From Saprospiraceae bacterium (GTDB taxonomy: Bacteria; Bacteroidota; Bacteroidia; Chitinophagales; Saprospiraceae), in NCBI GenBank assembly GCA_016710115.1, contig JADJLN010000007.1, positions 190,812 through 254,811 on the forward strand: DNA of 64,000 nt, read 5' to 3'. Made by a program: the position numbers and the translations under genes. Each line of letters begins with the position of its first letter. Positions within the stretch are counted from its first letter, which is position 1. Below, piece by piece: positions 52,802-63,943 of the stretch. The notes below the pieces were generated by a model that searched no databases, was not told the origin of the DNA, and saw only the letters and a program-made list of their open reading frames with translations.

Positions 52802-55168
52802 TCAATCTACGTTCAACCGCTGGCCATGCCTGTCAAACAGGATACGGGCATCATGAAACCCGGCGCCTCGGGCCGCTGATAACGCTTCACGTGCCACAGA
52901 AATCGATTTGATCCCGCTGACATACATGATCGTCCATTCATTGGTTGTCTCTCTGGTTATGGTGCCATACGTGCCGAGAGCCCCCGGATCAAACCATCTG
53001 GCATTTTTATAGGCGGCTAACCGGATCAGATATTCACCATCCTGCGCCGGATCACCTGACTTGTCCCGGGCCATGGAAAGCATGACCCTGTCCAGCAGAG
53101 ATTCGACTGATTCTTCAACGACAAATGAACCAGGAAATCCAATCCCGGTGATTTCTGCTGCAGCTGCCTGAGCCTGCTCCCGGGATGAAAACACACCAAC
53201 CCGGATTCGGATGCGGTCTTCATCGATCTTCTGGTAAACAGTACCATACTGTGCGAGTCGTTCGTACTCGCGTACATCAGCCTCCTTTTCATTGGTCAAG
53301 GAGGCCACCTGAACAGAAAATGTTGCCTGACCAGTGCTGTTATCCTTACCTGGCAATCCGTCCTTTTCCTGTTTGTCTGCCATTTCCTCCGGATCAAGAT
53401 TGGCTTGAATGGCTTTCAATTGGAAAGGTTCTTCGAAAGGATTTCCTGAGGTCGAGGAGAGTTGAATAGTCCTTGCTTCATGCTGATAACCTGGCAGAGA
53501 GAAATTGAGAAAATAGATCCTGTCCGGCCCCATGGGTACATTCAATTGCCCTTTTTCATTGGTGTACAAGTCATTATACAATCCACTGCGCTGTTCTGTG
53601 AGCCGTAATTGAACGTGTTGCAACGGTCTTGTGGATTCACTGTCGATGACCGTCAATGTAAACTTCCACCTGTCCGGTGTGAGGTGGACAATGAATACTT
53701 CATCGCCAGACAACAAGTCGTGTGTCTTCCATTCAGCACTGGAATGACCTTGATGTTGAACGACCAGTTTGCATGACGGGATCTCCGTCATTTTTAACGT
53801 AATCAGGCCCTGGTCGTCACTTCTATAGAGATTGCCACCGCATTGTTGTAGATCGATCGTTGCGCCAGCTATCGGATCACCTGTCACGGCGTCCTGAATG
53901 ACAAGATGTCGTTCGATCAACTGGAAACGGAACTGGTAGATATCGAGGTCGCCCCTGCCCTTTCGGTTGCTGACGAAATAACCCTGAGCAGGATCTGGTC
54001 CTATGATCAAACCGAGATCATCACCGGATGAATTGATGTCCTGGCCAAGATGGCTGATATTCGTGTAATGGCCATTTGTCTGGATTGCCTTAAACAGATC
54101 GAAGCCGCCCAAGCCGGTGTGCCAGTCACTCGAGAAATACATCATTTCGTGATAGGGGTATGGTGTGATTTCGTTGCCTGGTGAATTGAGGGGTGTACCC
54201 ATATTCCGGGGTTCCTTCCAACCGTCTTTGCCCATTTCACAAACATAAATGTCAAATCCGCCCAACCCTTCGGGATTGTCCGATGCGAAGTACAACTCCT
54301 GACCGGAGGCAGAAAACCTGGGCCAAGCCGTTGAAAAGGACGAGTTGTTGAACGGAAAGGGTCGAATATTCTCCCATGTGCCTTTCTCATTCACATCTGC
54401 GATGAAGAGGCTGGATTGAAATCCCGCTTCCGGGGTAAAACGGGCATTCCCGGCAATGTTTGCGCGCATAAACACGGCAGTCCGACCATCCGGAGAAAAG
54501 GTGACCGGACCCATGTTCGGAGTTGGGCGAGACTCCAGCTTTACGGGTCTGGAGGGATATAGAAAGCCGTTTCCATCGACAGTAGTACTCATCACATAAT
54601 GGTACTGATCACCCTGTACCCACCCGTCGGGATAGGTGGCTAATGTCGGATTGAACACATTCAGATAGAGTTGGTCTTTCAACAGGCATGGCCCGATCTC
54701 CGAATGTGCACTGTTAATCAGTTCTGCCTTGACTTTGGCAGTCTTCTGATCTGAAGCAGAATTTCGGGCAAACTGACATGACAGCATACCTTGTCCGGCG
54801 ACCACGGGAAGGGATGAGGCGAGGTCGGACCACAATTCTTCTGCCATCGGATAATTACCAACCATCATCAGGGCTTGCGCAAACAGGACCTGATCGGATG
54901 GCGAAAGAGATTGTTGTTTCGGTCTATTCAGGAAAATACCGACCGCTTCCTTTGGTTGGTTTATCATGAAATAACTCCTTGCAAGACCAAGGGATGCGGT
55001 AAGATCATCCGGATGATCTGCAAGGTAGGCCTTGTACCCCTCCATGGCGGCCTGGTAAGCATGCAGATCAAATTGCTTGTCGGGAACTTTCAAAGCAGCT
55101 TCCTGAGCAGGGATCAGATTGGGCAGGGCAAATGCCCAGAAGACGAAACAGAACCGCAATACATTCAT
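52802..55168 (-). CDS. TPR/PD40 propeller protein with two C-terminal SPOR domains
   Basis: This ~788-residue exported protein has a signal peptide (MNVLRFCFVFWAFALPNLIP) and TPR-like helices (LHAYQAAMEGYKAYLADHPD). PD40 blades follow (LYFASDNPEGLGGFDIYVCE, MYFSSDWHTGLGGFDLFKAI, GYFVSNRKGRGDLDIYQFRF), then carboxypeptidase-regulatory-like segments and two SPOR domains (TFSVQVASLTNEKEADVREY; EYLIRLAAYKNARWFDPGAL). The order resembles PorE-like PD40-OmpA proteins, but SPOR repeats replace the OmpA domain. SPOR binds denuded glycan strands, so peptidoglycan anchoring is probably kept. The ATG at 55168 begins the signal peptide. The frame is intact. There is no PorP neighbour. Confidence 0.85.
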   Translation of the reverse strand: MNVLRFCFVFWAFALPNLIPAQEAALKVPDKQFDLHAYQAAMEGYKAYLADHPDDLTASLGLARSYFMINQPKEAVGIFLNRPKQQSLSPSDQVLFAQALMMVGNYPMAEELWSDLASSLPVVAGQGMLSCQFARNSASDQKTAKVKAELINSAHSEIGPCLLKDQLYLNVFNPTLATYPDGWVQGDQYHYVMSTTVDGNGFLYPSRPVKLESRPTPNMGPVTFSPDGRTAVFMRANIAGNARFTPEAGFQSSLFIADVNEKGTWENIRPFPFNNSSFSTAWPRFSASGQELYFASDNPEGLGGFDIYVCEMGKDGWKEPRNMGTPLNSPGNEITPYPYHEMMYFSSDWHTGLGGFDLFKAIQTNGHYTNISHLGQDINSSGDDLGLIIGPDPAQGYFVSNRKGRGDLDIYQFRFQLIERHLVIQDAVTGDPIAGATIDLQQCGGNLYRSDDQGLITLKMTEIPSCKLVVQHQGHSSAEWKTHDLLSGDEVFIVHLTPDRWKFTLTVIDSESTRPLQHVQLRLTEQRSGLYNDLYTNEKGQLNVPMGPDRIYFLNFSLPGYQHEARTIQLSSTSGNPFEEPFQLKAIQANLDPEEMADKQEKDGLPGKDNSTGQATFSVQVASLTNEKEADVREYERLAQYGTVYQKIDEDRIRIRVGVFSSREQAQAAAAEITGIGFPGSFVVEESVESLLDRVMLSMARDKSGDPAQDGEYLIRLAAYKNARWFDPGALGTYGTITRETTNEWTIMYVSGIKSISVAREALSAARGAGFHDARILFDRHGQRLNVD

Positions 55169-55203
55169 TCTATCTGGTTTTGACGCGGTCTTGGGATGAA
55201 GTC

Positions 55204-55231
55204 CAAAGGTAGAAATAAACCATTTATCACA
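55204..55231 (-). promoter_or_regulatory. Promoter for the PD40/SPOR gene
   Basis: Read on the minus strand: TG at 55231-55230, an 18-nt spacer, and an exact TACCTTTG at 55211-55204, 35 nt before the ATG at 55168. Confidence 0.5.
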
Positions 55232-55338
55232 TTCTCTTCGCATATGAAAGCTGTTCAGGATCATTTACCTACGCAATGCAAAATGGTAAAATACGATGTG
55301 AATTCACAGAAGAATTATGCAGAGGCCGGCATTTTCAA

Positions 55339-55367
55339 TGGTGTACTGACAAAATCAGTTAAATTCG
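55339..55367 (+). promoter_or_regulatory. Possible promoter for the FN3/GEVED subtilase
   Basis: TG at 55339-55340, a 19-nt spacer, and TAAATTCG at 55360-55367 (7 of 8 to TAnnTTTG), 22 nt before the ATG. Confidence 0.35.
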
Positions 55368-55389
55368 CAACATCCTTTATCTTGACTAC

Positions 55390-58300
55390 ATGATCACAAG
55401 ACTTACCCTCCTCTTCCTATTTGCCTGGGCATCGCTGCCTGTTGTTCACGGTCAGCAGCTCAACCATATTCAGGGCGACCTGATCGTCCATATGTCCTCT
55501 GAACAAGCACTGAGTGACCTGCTTGAGTCTGCACAGCGTTTTCAAGGAGTACCGACACAACTGCGGGTCAACCGGGTGTTGGCACCCGATTCACGAATCT
55601 GGTTGCTCCATATGGACCATACCCGTATCCATGAAACAGATTTTCTGATCTGGATGCGCCGCCAGCCGGGCATCCTTGCAGCACAATTCAATCATCTGGG
55701 CACTTACAGGAAGTCACCGAATGATCCCAACTATTTTCAGCAATGGCATTGGAAAAACACGGGCCAGAACAATGGCAAACCGGGTGCCGATCTGGATATG
55801 GAAGAAGCCTGGGAGATTACTACAGGAGGATTGACAGCAACCGGGGATACGATTGTTGTTGCGATTGTGGATGACGGTACTGATCTGGAACATCCCGATC
55901 TGGCCGCCAATCATTGGATCAACCATCTGGAAATCCCGGACAACGGGCAGGATGATGATGGCAACGGATATGTGGATGATTATTTCGGATGGAATATCAA
56001 CCAGGACAATGACAATGTCGACAACGGTGGACATGGTGTCAACGTCGAGGGCATGATCGGTGCTGTAGGTAATAATGGCGTTGGACTCACAGGTGTGAAC
56101 TGGGATATCAAGATGATGACTATTCGACCAAGTTCTACTCAGGAAGCACTGGTGATCGAAGCCTATACTTACGCTTTGACCCAGCGAAAACTGTACAACC
56201 AGACCAATGGTGAGAAAGGCGCTTTTGTTGTTGCCATGAATTCCTCCGGGTATTGATTTCGGCGACCCGGCTGATGCACCCATCTGGTGTGCGTATTATG
56301 ACACCATGGGTGTTTACGGTATCCTGAATTGTGGTGCTACTGCAAACATCAATATCGATATTGACATAGAAGGTGACTTGCCTACAGGATGTAGCAGTGA
56401 ATACCTGATCTCCGTTACCGCGACCGACAATGAAGACAAACGCAATTTTTCCGCATTTGGGAAAACGACGATTGATGTTGCTGCCCCAGGCGAGGATGTT
56501 CGAACAACATCCAATAATGGAAATTATACGACCACCAGCGGCACTTCATTTGCTTCTCCGACTACAGCAGGTCTGGTCGGTTTGCTTTATTCTGCTCCCT
56601 GCTCGACTATCGGCCAACTGGCAAAAGCCGCTCCTTCCGAAGCGGCCAAACTTGTGCGTGATGCCATTTTTGAAGGTGTAGATAAAATCCCAGCACTGGA
56701 AGATGAGCTGGTTACCGGTGGCCGGATCAACGCGTTCAAAAGCCTGCAATATATCCTGTCCAACTGTGGACCTTGCCCAGGACCAGCAAATATCAAAGCA
56801 ACCGTCAGTGGTAATGCAGCGGAGATCAGTTGGCTATCCGGAGATTCAACCCTGACAAGCTCTCTTCGATGGCGGGCAGTCGGTGAACCGAACTGGACCA
56901 CTGTTGCTGTTGCAGAAAGTCCCTATTCGATCAGTGGTCTGCTCCCGTGCACGGATTATGAGGTCGAGATCAAAGCTGTTTGTGCAGATACCAGTAGCGA
57001 ATACACGTCATACGTGTTCACTTCTGATGGTTGTTGCCTGCCTCCCTCCAATGTTTCGGTTGTTGAATTCGGGGATGACTTTATTGAAATCTCCTGGGAT
57101 GAAGTAAATGTGGCAAACAACTATCAAATACAATACAAGGAAATTACTGCCTTTGATTGGGAAGTGCTTCCGAATATTTCCGGTTCTTCGATCACGATCA
57201 ATGGACTAGCGCCCTGTGCCGGTTATCTGATCCAGATCATCTCGAATTGCGGGAGTGACATGTCGGATCCATCCACAACGATTGAAGTGCAAACCTCGGG
57301 CTGCGGTGCCTGTAAGGACCAAACCTATTGTGATGCGTTCGGTACGGATTCCGGAATTGAATTCATCGACTCCATTCAAATCAGTACATACACCAACGCG
57401 TCAGGCAATGACGACGGATATGGCGATTATACCAATGATGCAATTCAACTGCTGACCTACTACAAGTATCCCTATCGACTTGTACCCGGATTCAGTGGTG
57501 GATTTGCCTACACTGAAACGTTCCGGGTGTGGATCGACTATAACCAGGATGGTGACTTTGCAGATCCGGGAGAGGAAGTGATCTCACCAGCGGGTTCCAA
57601 TATGGCAGTACAAGGATTTTTCAAGGTCTCTGGCACAGCTACACCAGGGGTAACCCGGATGCGCGTGGCCATGGCTTATGGTTCAGCCCCGTTACCTTGT
57701 GGCAGCTTCACATTCGGAGAGGTAGAGGACTATTGTGTACAAATCGTCGAAGCAACCGAGCCGCGCGATTTCCCCGATGATGTCAAGGTAAATTCAACGA
57801 CGCAAACGGGTGCATTGGTGAATTGGACACCGATCACCACCAGTGTTGGTTATCTGGTGGAATACCGCGAAGCAGGGGCACCTACCTGGAATACGCTGAA
57901 CGTATCGGCGCCACCTGCAGCCATCACAGGGCTATTGCCTTGTACCGACTATGAAGTGCGCATCCAGACTGATTGTGATACGTCTGTTTCTGTTTTCAGT
58001 CCGATAATTTCATTTACGACCAAAGGATGTGGTGCCTGTCTGGACTTTGCCTATTGTAAATCTGCAGCCAGTTCGGCCAATTTCCAGTGGATCGATGAGG
58101 TCACACTCAATGGTGTGTCCAATCTTTCCGGTACCAATGGTGGATATGCGTTTTTTGAGGATATCCCCTTCACAATCAATACCAATTACGAGTATCAGAT
58201 CGTGATCAAACCGGGGTTTGATTTTAATCCTTATGACAATTACTACAGGGTCTATATCGACTACAATCAGAACGGTGCTTTTGGCCCCTTCGAACAAGTC

Positions 58301-59755
58301 GGCATCCTGGATGACGACAACAGCGATGAGGTCACATTGACCTTTGAAGTGCCCAATGGTGCTGCTGCAGGACCAACCCGGATGAGAGTCATTATGTCTT
58401 CCTTCTTCGGCGACAATGACCCATGTCTGGAATTTGGGACCGGCGAAGTAGAAGATTATTGTATCAATATCGTGAAAGCAGCAGCGCCATGTATCCCACG
58501 ACCTGTAACAATTGCGGATATCGACAATGGTTTTGTCACGCTTGGATGGAAAGATGTTATCCCGGCGACAGAGTACCTGCTGGAATACAAACTGACCACA
58601 GAGACTGTTTGGACCCAAGTGAGTTCAACTTCTACCAGTGTCACGCTGACGGACCTGTTGCCATGCACCGATTATGAAGCCAGAATGTTGTCCATATGCA
58701 ACCCCGACACAACCATGTACAGTCCGGTGTTTGCATTCAAGACATTCGGCTGCGGTGCCTGCCTGGACTATGAATATTGTGAACTCTTTGGCAATTTCGC
58801 CACCCTGGAATGGATCGAATCTGTGGATGTGCATACCCTGTCAAACACATCCGGTACGAATGATGGATATGCGTTCTTTGATGATGTGACCACCGTGATG
58901 GACACAGGCAAGGTGTACAATGTGACAATAACGCCTGGTTTCAACGGTTTTGAGTATACAGAAAATATGAATGCCTGGATCGACTTCGATCAGAACGGTG
59001 TGTTCGATAATACAGAACTCATCATCACAGGTACAGCAAATACGCCAATCACCGGACAATTCACCGTACCGAGCGTCAACAAGTTTGGTGAGACCCGGCT
59101 TCGTGTTTCATTGGCATTCGGGTTCAGTCCTGGTGCTTGCGGTGAGATCGGTAGTGGTGAGGTTGAGGACTATTGTGTGACCATCAAGCCAGGAGAAATC
59201 CCTTGCCTTGTTCCAGAAAAATTTGACACAGTAGAGGTAGGCCGTTATTCTGCATCTGTCAGCTGGGATACTGCAGCGACTTCCATCGCGTTCATCGTTC
59301 GATTGCGTGAAGCAGGTACTATGGAATGGGCTGTAGAGATGCCGACGATCGATAACAGTTATGTGTTCAACGATCTGAAGGAATGTACCGAGTATGAAGT
59401 TCAACTTGTCACAATCTGCCAGAACAAGATCAGTGAGGCTGGCATTGTGCTGTTCAAGACAGATTGTGCTACATCCATTGCTGATCCGGGTGGCAGCATC
59501 CTGCGATTGACCGCTTTCCCAAATCCATTCAGTGATATTCCCACCCTGGAGATTGCTGGGCTTTCGACCAGTGAAAGTACCCTTCGCATACTGGATATCA
59601 ACGGACGTTTTATCGCTGAACAAACACTGAAAATCGCAAGCGGGATTCAGCGTGTGCCACTGACCGGGCTGCAATCTGTTCCTTCTGGCATGTATCTCTT
59701 ACAGGTCATCCAGGATTCCGGTCAATCAACAACCATGCGCCTGATGAAACAATAA
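55390..59755 (+). CDS. T9SS-exported subtilase with FN3 and GEVED repeats
   Basis: This ~1455-residue secreted S8 protease has a signal peptide (MITRLTLLFLFAWASLPVVH) and an N-terminal prodomain. The catalytic core has Asp in VAIVDDGTDLEHPDL, His in GGHGVNVEGMIGA (an unusual form of HGTHVAG that keeps the active His) and Ser in SGTSFASPTTAG. After nt ~56770 come two FN3 domains, then three GEVED units (ending FGEVEDYCVQIV, GEVEDYCINIV, GEVEDYCVTIK) alternating with FN3 domains. A T9SS type A sorting domain (AFPNPFSDIPTLEIAG to MRLMKQ) ends the protein. A single break near 56248 sits between His and Ser; rejoining gives GIDFGDPADAPIWCAYYD. The product probably acts at the cell surface or in the medium. 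Substrates are unknown. Confidence 0.9.
57302..59190 (+). repeat. Three tandem GEVED-FN3 modules
   Basis: Segments starting CGAC(K/L)D...YC at 57302, 58029 and 58750 recur every ~0.72 kb. Each has a WIDYNQ/YIDYNQ/WIDFDQ core and a GEVEDYC end, followed by an FN3 domain with the motif LLPCTDYE or similar. Confidence 0.8.
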
Positions 59756-59776
59756 GTCAAATACAGAGCTTTTCTG

Positions 59777-59810
59777 AAAAGCCGGGTCAATGTCCTCTGA
59801 CCCGGCTTTT
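59777..59810 (+). terminator. Terminator after the FN3/GEVED subtilase
   Basis: A perfect 13-bp stem, AAAAGCCGGGTCA/TGACCCGGCTTTT with an 8-nt loop, lies 22 nt past the stop. Confidence 0.85.
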
Positions 59811-60294
59811 CCTTGCAGGGCATCAGAAATTCAACATCTGAAACCTCCACACAGGATTCGATCCGGTACCTTTTCCGGTTTTGGGTTTGTGAAAAGATGA
59901 GCAGCAGAAATACCCATCCTGTGCAGCCTGATCATTCTTCCCTTTGATGTATCTTCCCAAGATGTCGATCTATACACCATATGCCGACAAAACCTGCTTT
60001 CCCTAACCAGCAATTTGACTGAACGAATTATTTCCATTGACGATTGCTCGGCACACCTTGTCTTTATCTGAAAATTTCATTTGGACGTGGAATTGTAGAG
60101 GTTCATCCCATCAGTGCTTCAATCCATCAGTTTGCGGAATGGTGTAGAAGCAAGGTTAGGCCACCGGAAATGGCCGTTTCGCGTTTTCGGGCAGGACTAA
60201 CCATGGCATCCTCGATCCTTTGTTTACAGGAAGCACTCAATTGCTGTCGGAAGATCTTTGCCAAATGATGGTGGCGATCAAGTTGTCCACGACG
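59811..60294. other. Non-coding stretch between two terminators
   Basis: The ~480 nt between the subtilase terminator and the OmpA terminator carry only short open frames (up to ~75 residues) that look like no known family. I see no tRNA, repeat or promoter here. It may hold decayed sequence or a small RNA that I cannot recognise. Confidence 0.4.
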
Positions 60295-60327
60295 AAAAAA
60301 GGAGTGACCGTTGGTCACTCCTTTTTT
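60295..60327. terminator. Terminator downstream of the second PD40-OmpA gene
   Basis: The inverted repeat AAAAAAGGAGTGACC / GGTCACTCCTTTTTT with a 3-nt loop works in both directions. It lies 24 nt past the OmpA stop on the minus strand. Confidence 0.85.
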
Positions 60328-60350
60328 TTATCTCTCTCGTTTATCCGGGT

Positions 60351-62814
60351 TTAGAATGGGCAATGCTTGCATTCATCCACATGTGCATTTTCATTCGGTT
60401 TGGATAATTTGGATTTATCCGGTTCGACGCAACCGATACATCCCAGGATCCGGAATTCCGTCCGGCGGTTCATCTGGTGTTTGCGCTCGTTACAGGGCAC
60501 ATTGTTGACGCAGTCATTTACAGGTACGGTCTCTCCATAGCCTCTGGGCACGAGTCTATCCAGGCTGATACCCCGCTCTACCAACCAGTCCACCACTGCT
60601 TCTGCTCTGCGCTGTGACAGCCGTTTGTTGTATCGGTGCGAACCGCGGGCATCCGTATGTGAAGCCAATTCCACGATCAGGTTTGGATTTTCCATCATCA
60701 TCTTCTCCAGCTTCTCAAGCTCTGGAATCCCTTCTGAACGCAACGTCGCACGGTCAAAATCATAATAGATGTGGAGCAGATAGGCAATTGGCTCACCATC
60801 TGGGACAGGAGAAGGACTTGGCTCAAAGTCCGTTGAATTGTCGACAATCTTTCCGCCGCGATAGGTAATCCCATCAACAATGGTATTGGCTGGTTTCCCT
60901 GTGCTTGGGTCGATCCACAGATTGGTTTCCGGATCAAAGACCGGTTTCTTTGCCGTGATCTGGCTGATTGGAGGTGAGGTGTCCCCTTTGATTGGCTGTA
61001 GATACAGATCGACGGATACAATAAAGTCCTCGGTAATATTCTTCGTACACTGATCTTCCTGAAAGGCTGCCAGAAAGTCCTGTTTCTCTGCTTTGACCTT
61101 GTAACAACAATCGCGATTCAGCAGGAACGAATAAGTCCCCGATTCATCCGTTGTAGCGATTTCGATCGCCTCCGGATCACAATCGTTGGTCAGGGTCACC
61201 TGGGCATCTGCCAAAGGTTGACCATTGCGCTGATTGAAAACGGTGCCTTTCATGGTGATGGTCACAGAACGGCGCAAAGGAATTTCTACCTTGACCGGTA
61301 CATCTGTCAAACCGGCAGTGCATCCTTCTTTTGAGTTGGGATCATATCCATCCAGATTGGCCGCATAATCGCAACAGGTATTCAATTTAATCTCAAAACG
61401 GGCGATTCCATCTTTGTCTGTCTTGGCTTCACTGGAACTGCAACTGTGTGTGATGGTGACACCCTGGAGAGCTTTGCCTGTCAATTCATCATATACATAT
61501 ACTTCAACCGGTGCTGCTGTTTTGACAAAACTGTAGATGTCATCCCGGCCCTGACCCCCAGGTCTGTCTGATGAGAAATACCCGAACGTCCCCTGGGCAT
61601 TGAGGACAATACCCAAATCATCGTTACTGGTATTCATTGGATAGCCGATATTCTCCGCTTCACTCCAACTTTCCTCTTCGGCATCCCAGTTCATCCGGTA
61701 GATATCCAATCCACCCAGGCCAGCGAGACCATTGGATGAAAAGTAGAGGGTTTTTTCGCCCTGCCATGTCGGAAAAATTTCGTTGCCTTCAGTATTTACC
61801 TTGTTTCCCATGTTGACAGGTGGACCCCATCGGCCATTTTCTTTCAGGCTGTACCAGAGGTCCATGCCTCCGAAACCACCAGGCATATCGGATGCAAAGA
61901 AGAGCTTTTCTCCATCCGGTGTCAGGCAGGGGTGAGCGACACTGTACTCATCCGAATTGAAGGGCAGGCTTTCCAGGTCTCCCCAATCGCCTCCAGCAAC
62001 ACTTCTGGAATAATAGACTTTCAAGCGGGTAGTCCCCTCATCGTCCTTTCCGGTTTTCCCGTCTTTGTAATTGTTTCTGGTGAAATAGATCTCTGACTGG
62101 TCCGTAGAAAACGTCACGGCCGCATCGTGATACTTCGAATTGAGGTCGTTGGAAAACTTCTCGGGTTTGCCATAGGTCTCAGCGCCAAACTGACCTGATT
62201 CATTTTTAATCTGTGTCTTGAACAATTCAAGGAATGGCGAACCAGTCCAGGTGTGTTCCCGTTTGATTGCCGACCCTCTGTCCCGATCGGATGCAAAAAT
62301 GACATTGTCTTCAAAAATGGCTGGGCTGAAATCATCCAGATCCGAATTGAAAGGCAGGTTTTGCACTTCATAAATGCCGGCATGCTTGGTCATCAACTCC
62401 TCCTGTTGATCCAGGCCAGCCCACAGGTTTTTTGCCCGAATATCCTCCGGGGCAACTGCAAGATATTCCTCAACCCATGTTTTCGCCTTGGTCGCCCTTC
62501 CCATTTTCCTGTAATGCAAGAGCATAATAGAGCTTATGGATGGGTTCAGCTTGAGGAAGACGAACAACCTGTCCATACCAGTATTCCGCATTCTCTGAGT
62601 CAGCGGTGTGTCGATAACATTCAGCCAGATTGATCTTGGCTTCAGCTTCATCATGGTCTTCCAGCACCTGCTGATAGAGTTCGATCGCTGAAGAATAATT
62701 CAGGTCCTGCATGTACTTGCTCGCCCGTTTCATCTTTGCAGACTGACCAAAGGCAGCCATGCAACTGAATATCATGACGAGTGTAAGGAGTGTGGTTTTG
62801 TGGAGGATGTTCAT
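60351..62814 (-). CDS. TPR/PD40/OmpA protein (PorE-like)
   Basis: This ~820-residue envelope protein has a signal peptide (MNILHKTTLLTLVMIFSCMA) and TPR helices (YSSAIELYQQVLEDHDEAEA). PD40 blades follow (VIFASDRDRG, LFFASDMPGGFGGMDLWYSL, LYFSSNGLAGLGGLDIYRMN, GYFSSDRPGGQGRDDIYSF), then two or three carboxypeptidase-regulatory-like domains with paired Cys. The OmpA domain reads YYDFDRATLRSEGIPELEKL, then VELASHTDARGSHRYNKRLS. A frameshift near 62500 (GKGDQ rejoining AKTWVEEYLAVAP) splits the TPR from the rest. It lies 33 nt downstream of the second porP and probably works with it. The Cys-rich tail (CIGCVEPDKSK to CKHCPF) is unusual. Unlike the homologue at 18129-20445 it lacks a SPOR domain. 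Confidence 0.9.
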
Positions 62815-62847
62815 GGTGGGGTCATTTAAGAGAAAACGCCATTTCGC

Positions 62848-63846
62848 TTAGAAATAACGAGGGGTCACGATCTTTTTCGTTTGATAATTGAATTCGTATC
62901 CAACCATGACCTCAAATGCACCGGCAGCCACCGTATTCAACTGGGTCAGAGGATAATCGAATGCGGCTCCGATACGCAAGCCATTGGTCAGAAAATAGGA
63001 AGCCCAGATATCTGCAGAGTCATAAGAACTCCGATCATTGTCAAATGCTTCTATCGATGAACGAAATGCACCACCGATCCAGAAACGCTCAAAGAACAAC
63101 AAGGAGAGGTCGATATCAAATTCTGTGGGTGCTTTGATATTCTGACGGTCTACATCCTTCCGGAGCTTGGAAAACCAGCCGACATTCTTGACCAGCAGGA
63201 TCGGGCGGAACATCAATGCTTTTCCATTCAACGGAATCACGCCTCCAGCTGTCAGGAAGTAATGCCGATACTGGCGGGCATAATTGGTATAGTTCTCCGT
63301 GACATTCTGCTTACGCAGATCATATTCTACCAGATGTGGAGATGCAAATCCCGCGAAAAAATGTTGGGTGGAATAATATACGCCGGCACCGAAATTCGGT
63401 TGCCACAGATTCGGAGTTTCATCATACGCCGGATCCGGGTCTTTCAAGGTCAGCTTGGTCCAATCGGCACGCCAGTTGGTCAACCCTGCCTGCAAACCGA
63501 TAGCCAGTTTGCCGCGGCCCAATGGAATGCGATAGGCATATGCGATCTGTGCCGAAAGCGTATTGGTTGGCCCGATCCGATCATTCAACAGGCTGAATCC
63601 AAGTCCAACACGATTATTGGCCAATGGCGTATGCAGGGTCAGTGTCTGAGTGGTTGGTGCCCCTTCCAGCTCCCACCATTGAGACCTGTGCAACAATCCT
63701 ATGGCCATGTGCTCATTTGATCCGGCATATGCCGGATTATAGACCAGGCTGTTGAACATATATTTTGTAAACATCGGGTCCTGTTGGGCAAATGCCGAAC
63801 CGAAAATGCCGGACAAGACGATAATTAGGATTCCAAGCCTCCTCAT
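62848..63846 (-). CDS. PorP/SprF family type IX secretion membrane protein (second copy)
   Basis: This 332-residue outer-membrane protein begins with the signal peptide MRRLGILIIVLSGIFGSAFA. The family start QQDPMFTKYMFNSLVYNPAY follows, then HRSQWWELEGAPTTQTL and VGLGFSLLNDRIGPTNTLS. It ends GYEFNYQTKKIVTPRYF. It is clearly a paralogue of the PorP at 17157-18110 and has the same neighbours: a type B substrate upstream and a PD40-OmpA gene downstream. The frame is intact. Confidence 0.95.
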   Translation of the reverse strand: MRRLGILIIVLSGIFGSAFAQQDPMFTKYMFNSLVYNPAYAGSNEHMAIGLLHRSQWWELEGAPTTQTLTLHTPLANNRVGLGFSLLNDRIGPTNTLSAQIAYAYRIPLGRGKLAIGLQAGLTNWRADWTKLTLKDPDPAYDETPNLWQPNFGAGVYYSTQHFFAGFASPHLVEYDLRKQNVTENYTNYARQYRHYFLTAGGVIPLNGKALMFRPILLVKNVGWFSKLRKDVDRQNIKAPTEFDIDLSLLFFERFWIGGAFRSSIEAFDNDRSSYDSADIWASYFLTNGLRIGAAFDYPLTQLNTVAAGAFEVMVGYEFNYQTKKIVTPRYF

Positions 63847-63943
63847 AATGTTCTGGGATTTAATCTGTTATAAAAAACTCACGGGTATACATCACACTGT
63901 TCTCTCATATTTGACAAAAACTGTGCTAAAAATGCAGACCCGT

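Noticed and set aside
60044..60268. A 74-codon open frame in the gap before the second PD40-OmpA gene.
   Set aside because: No recognisable domain or ribosome site, and an overlapping minus-strand frame of similar quality exists.
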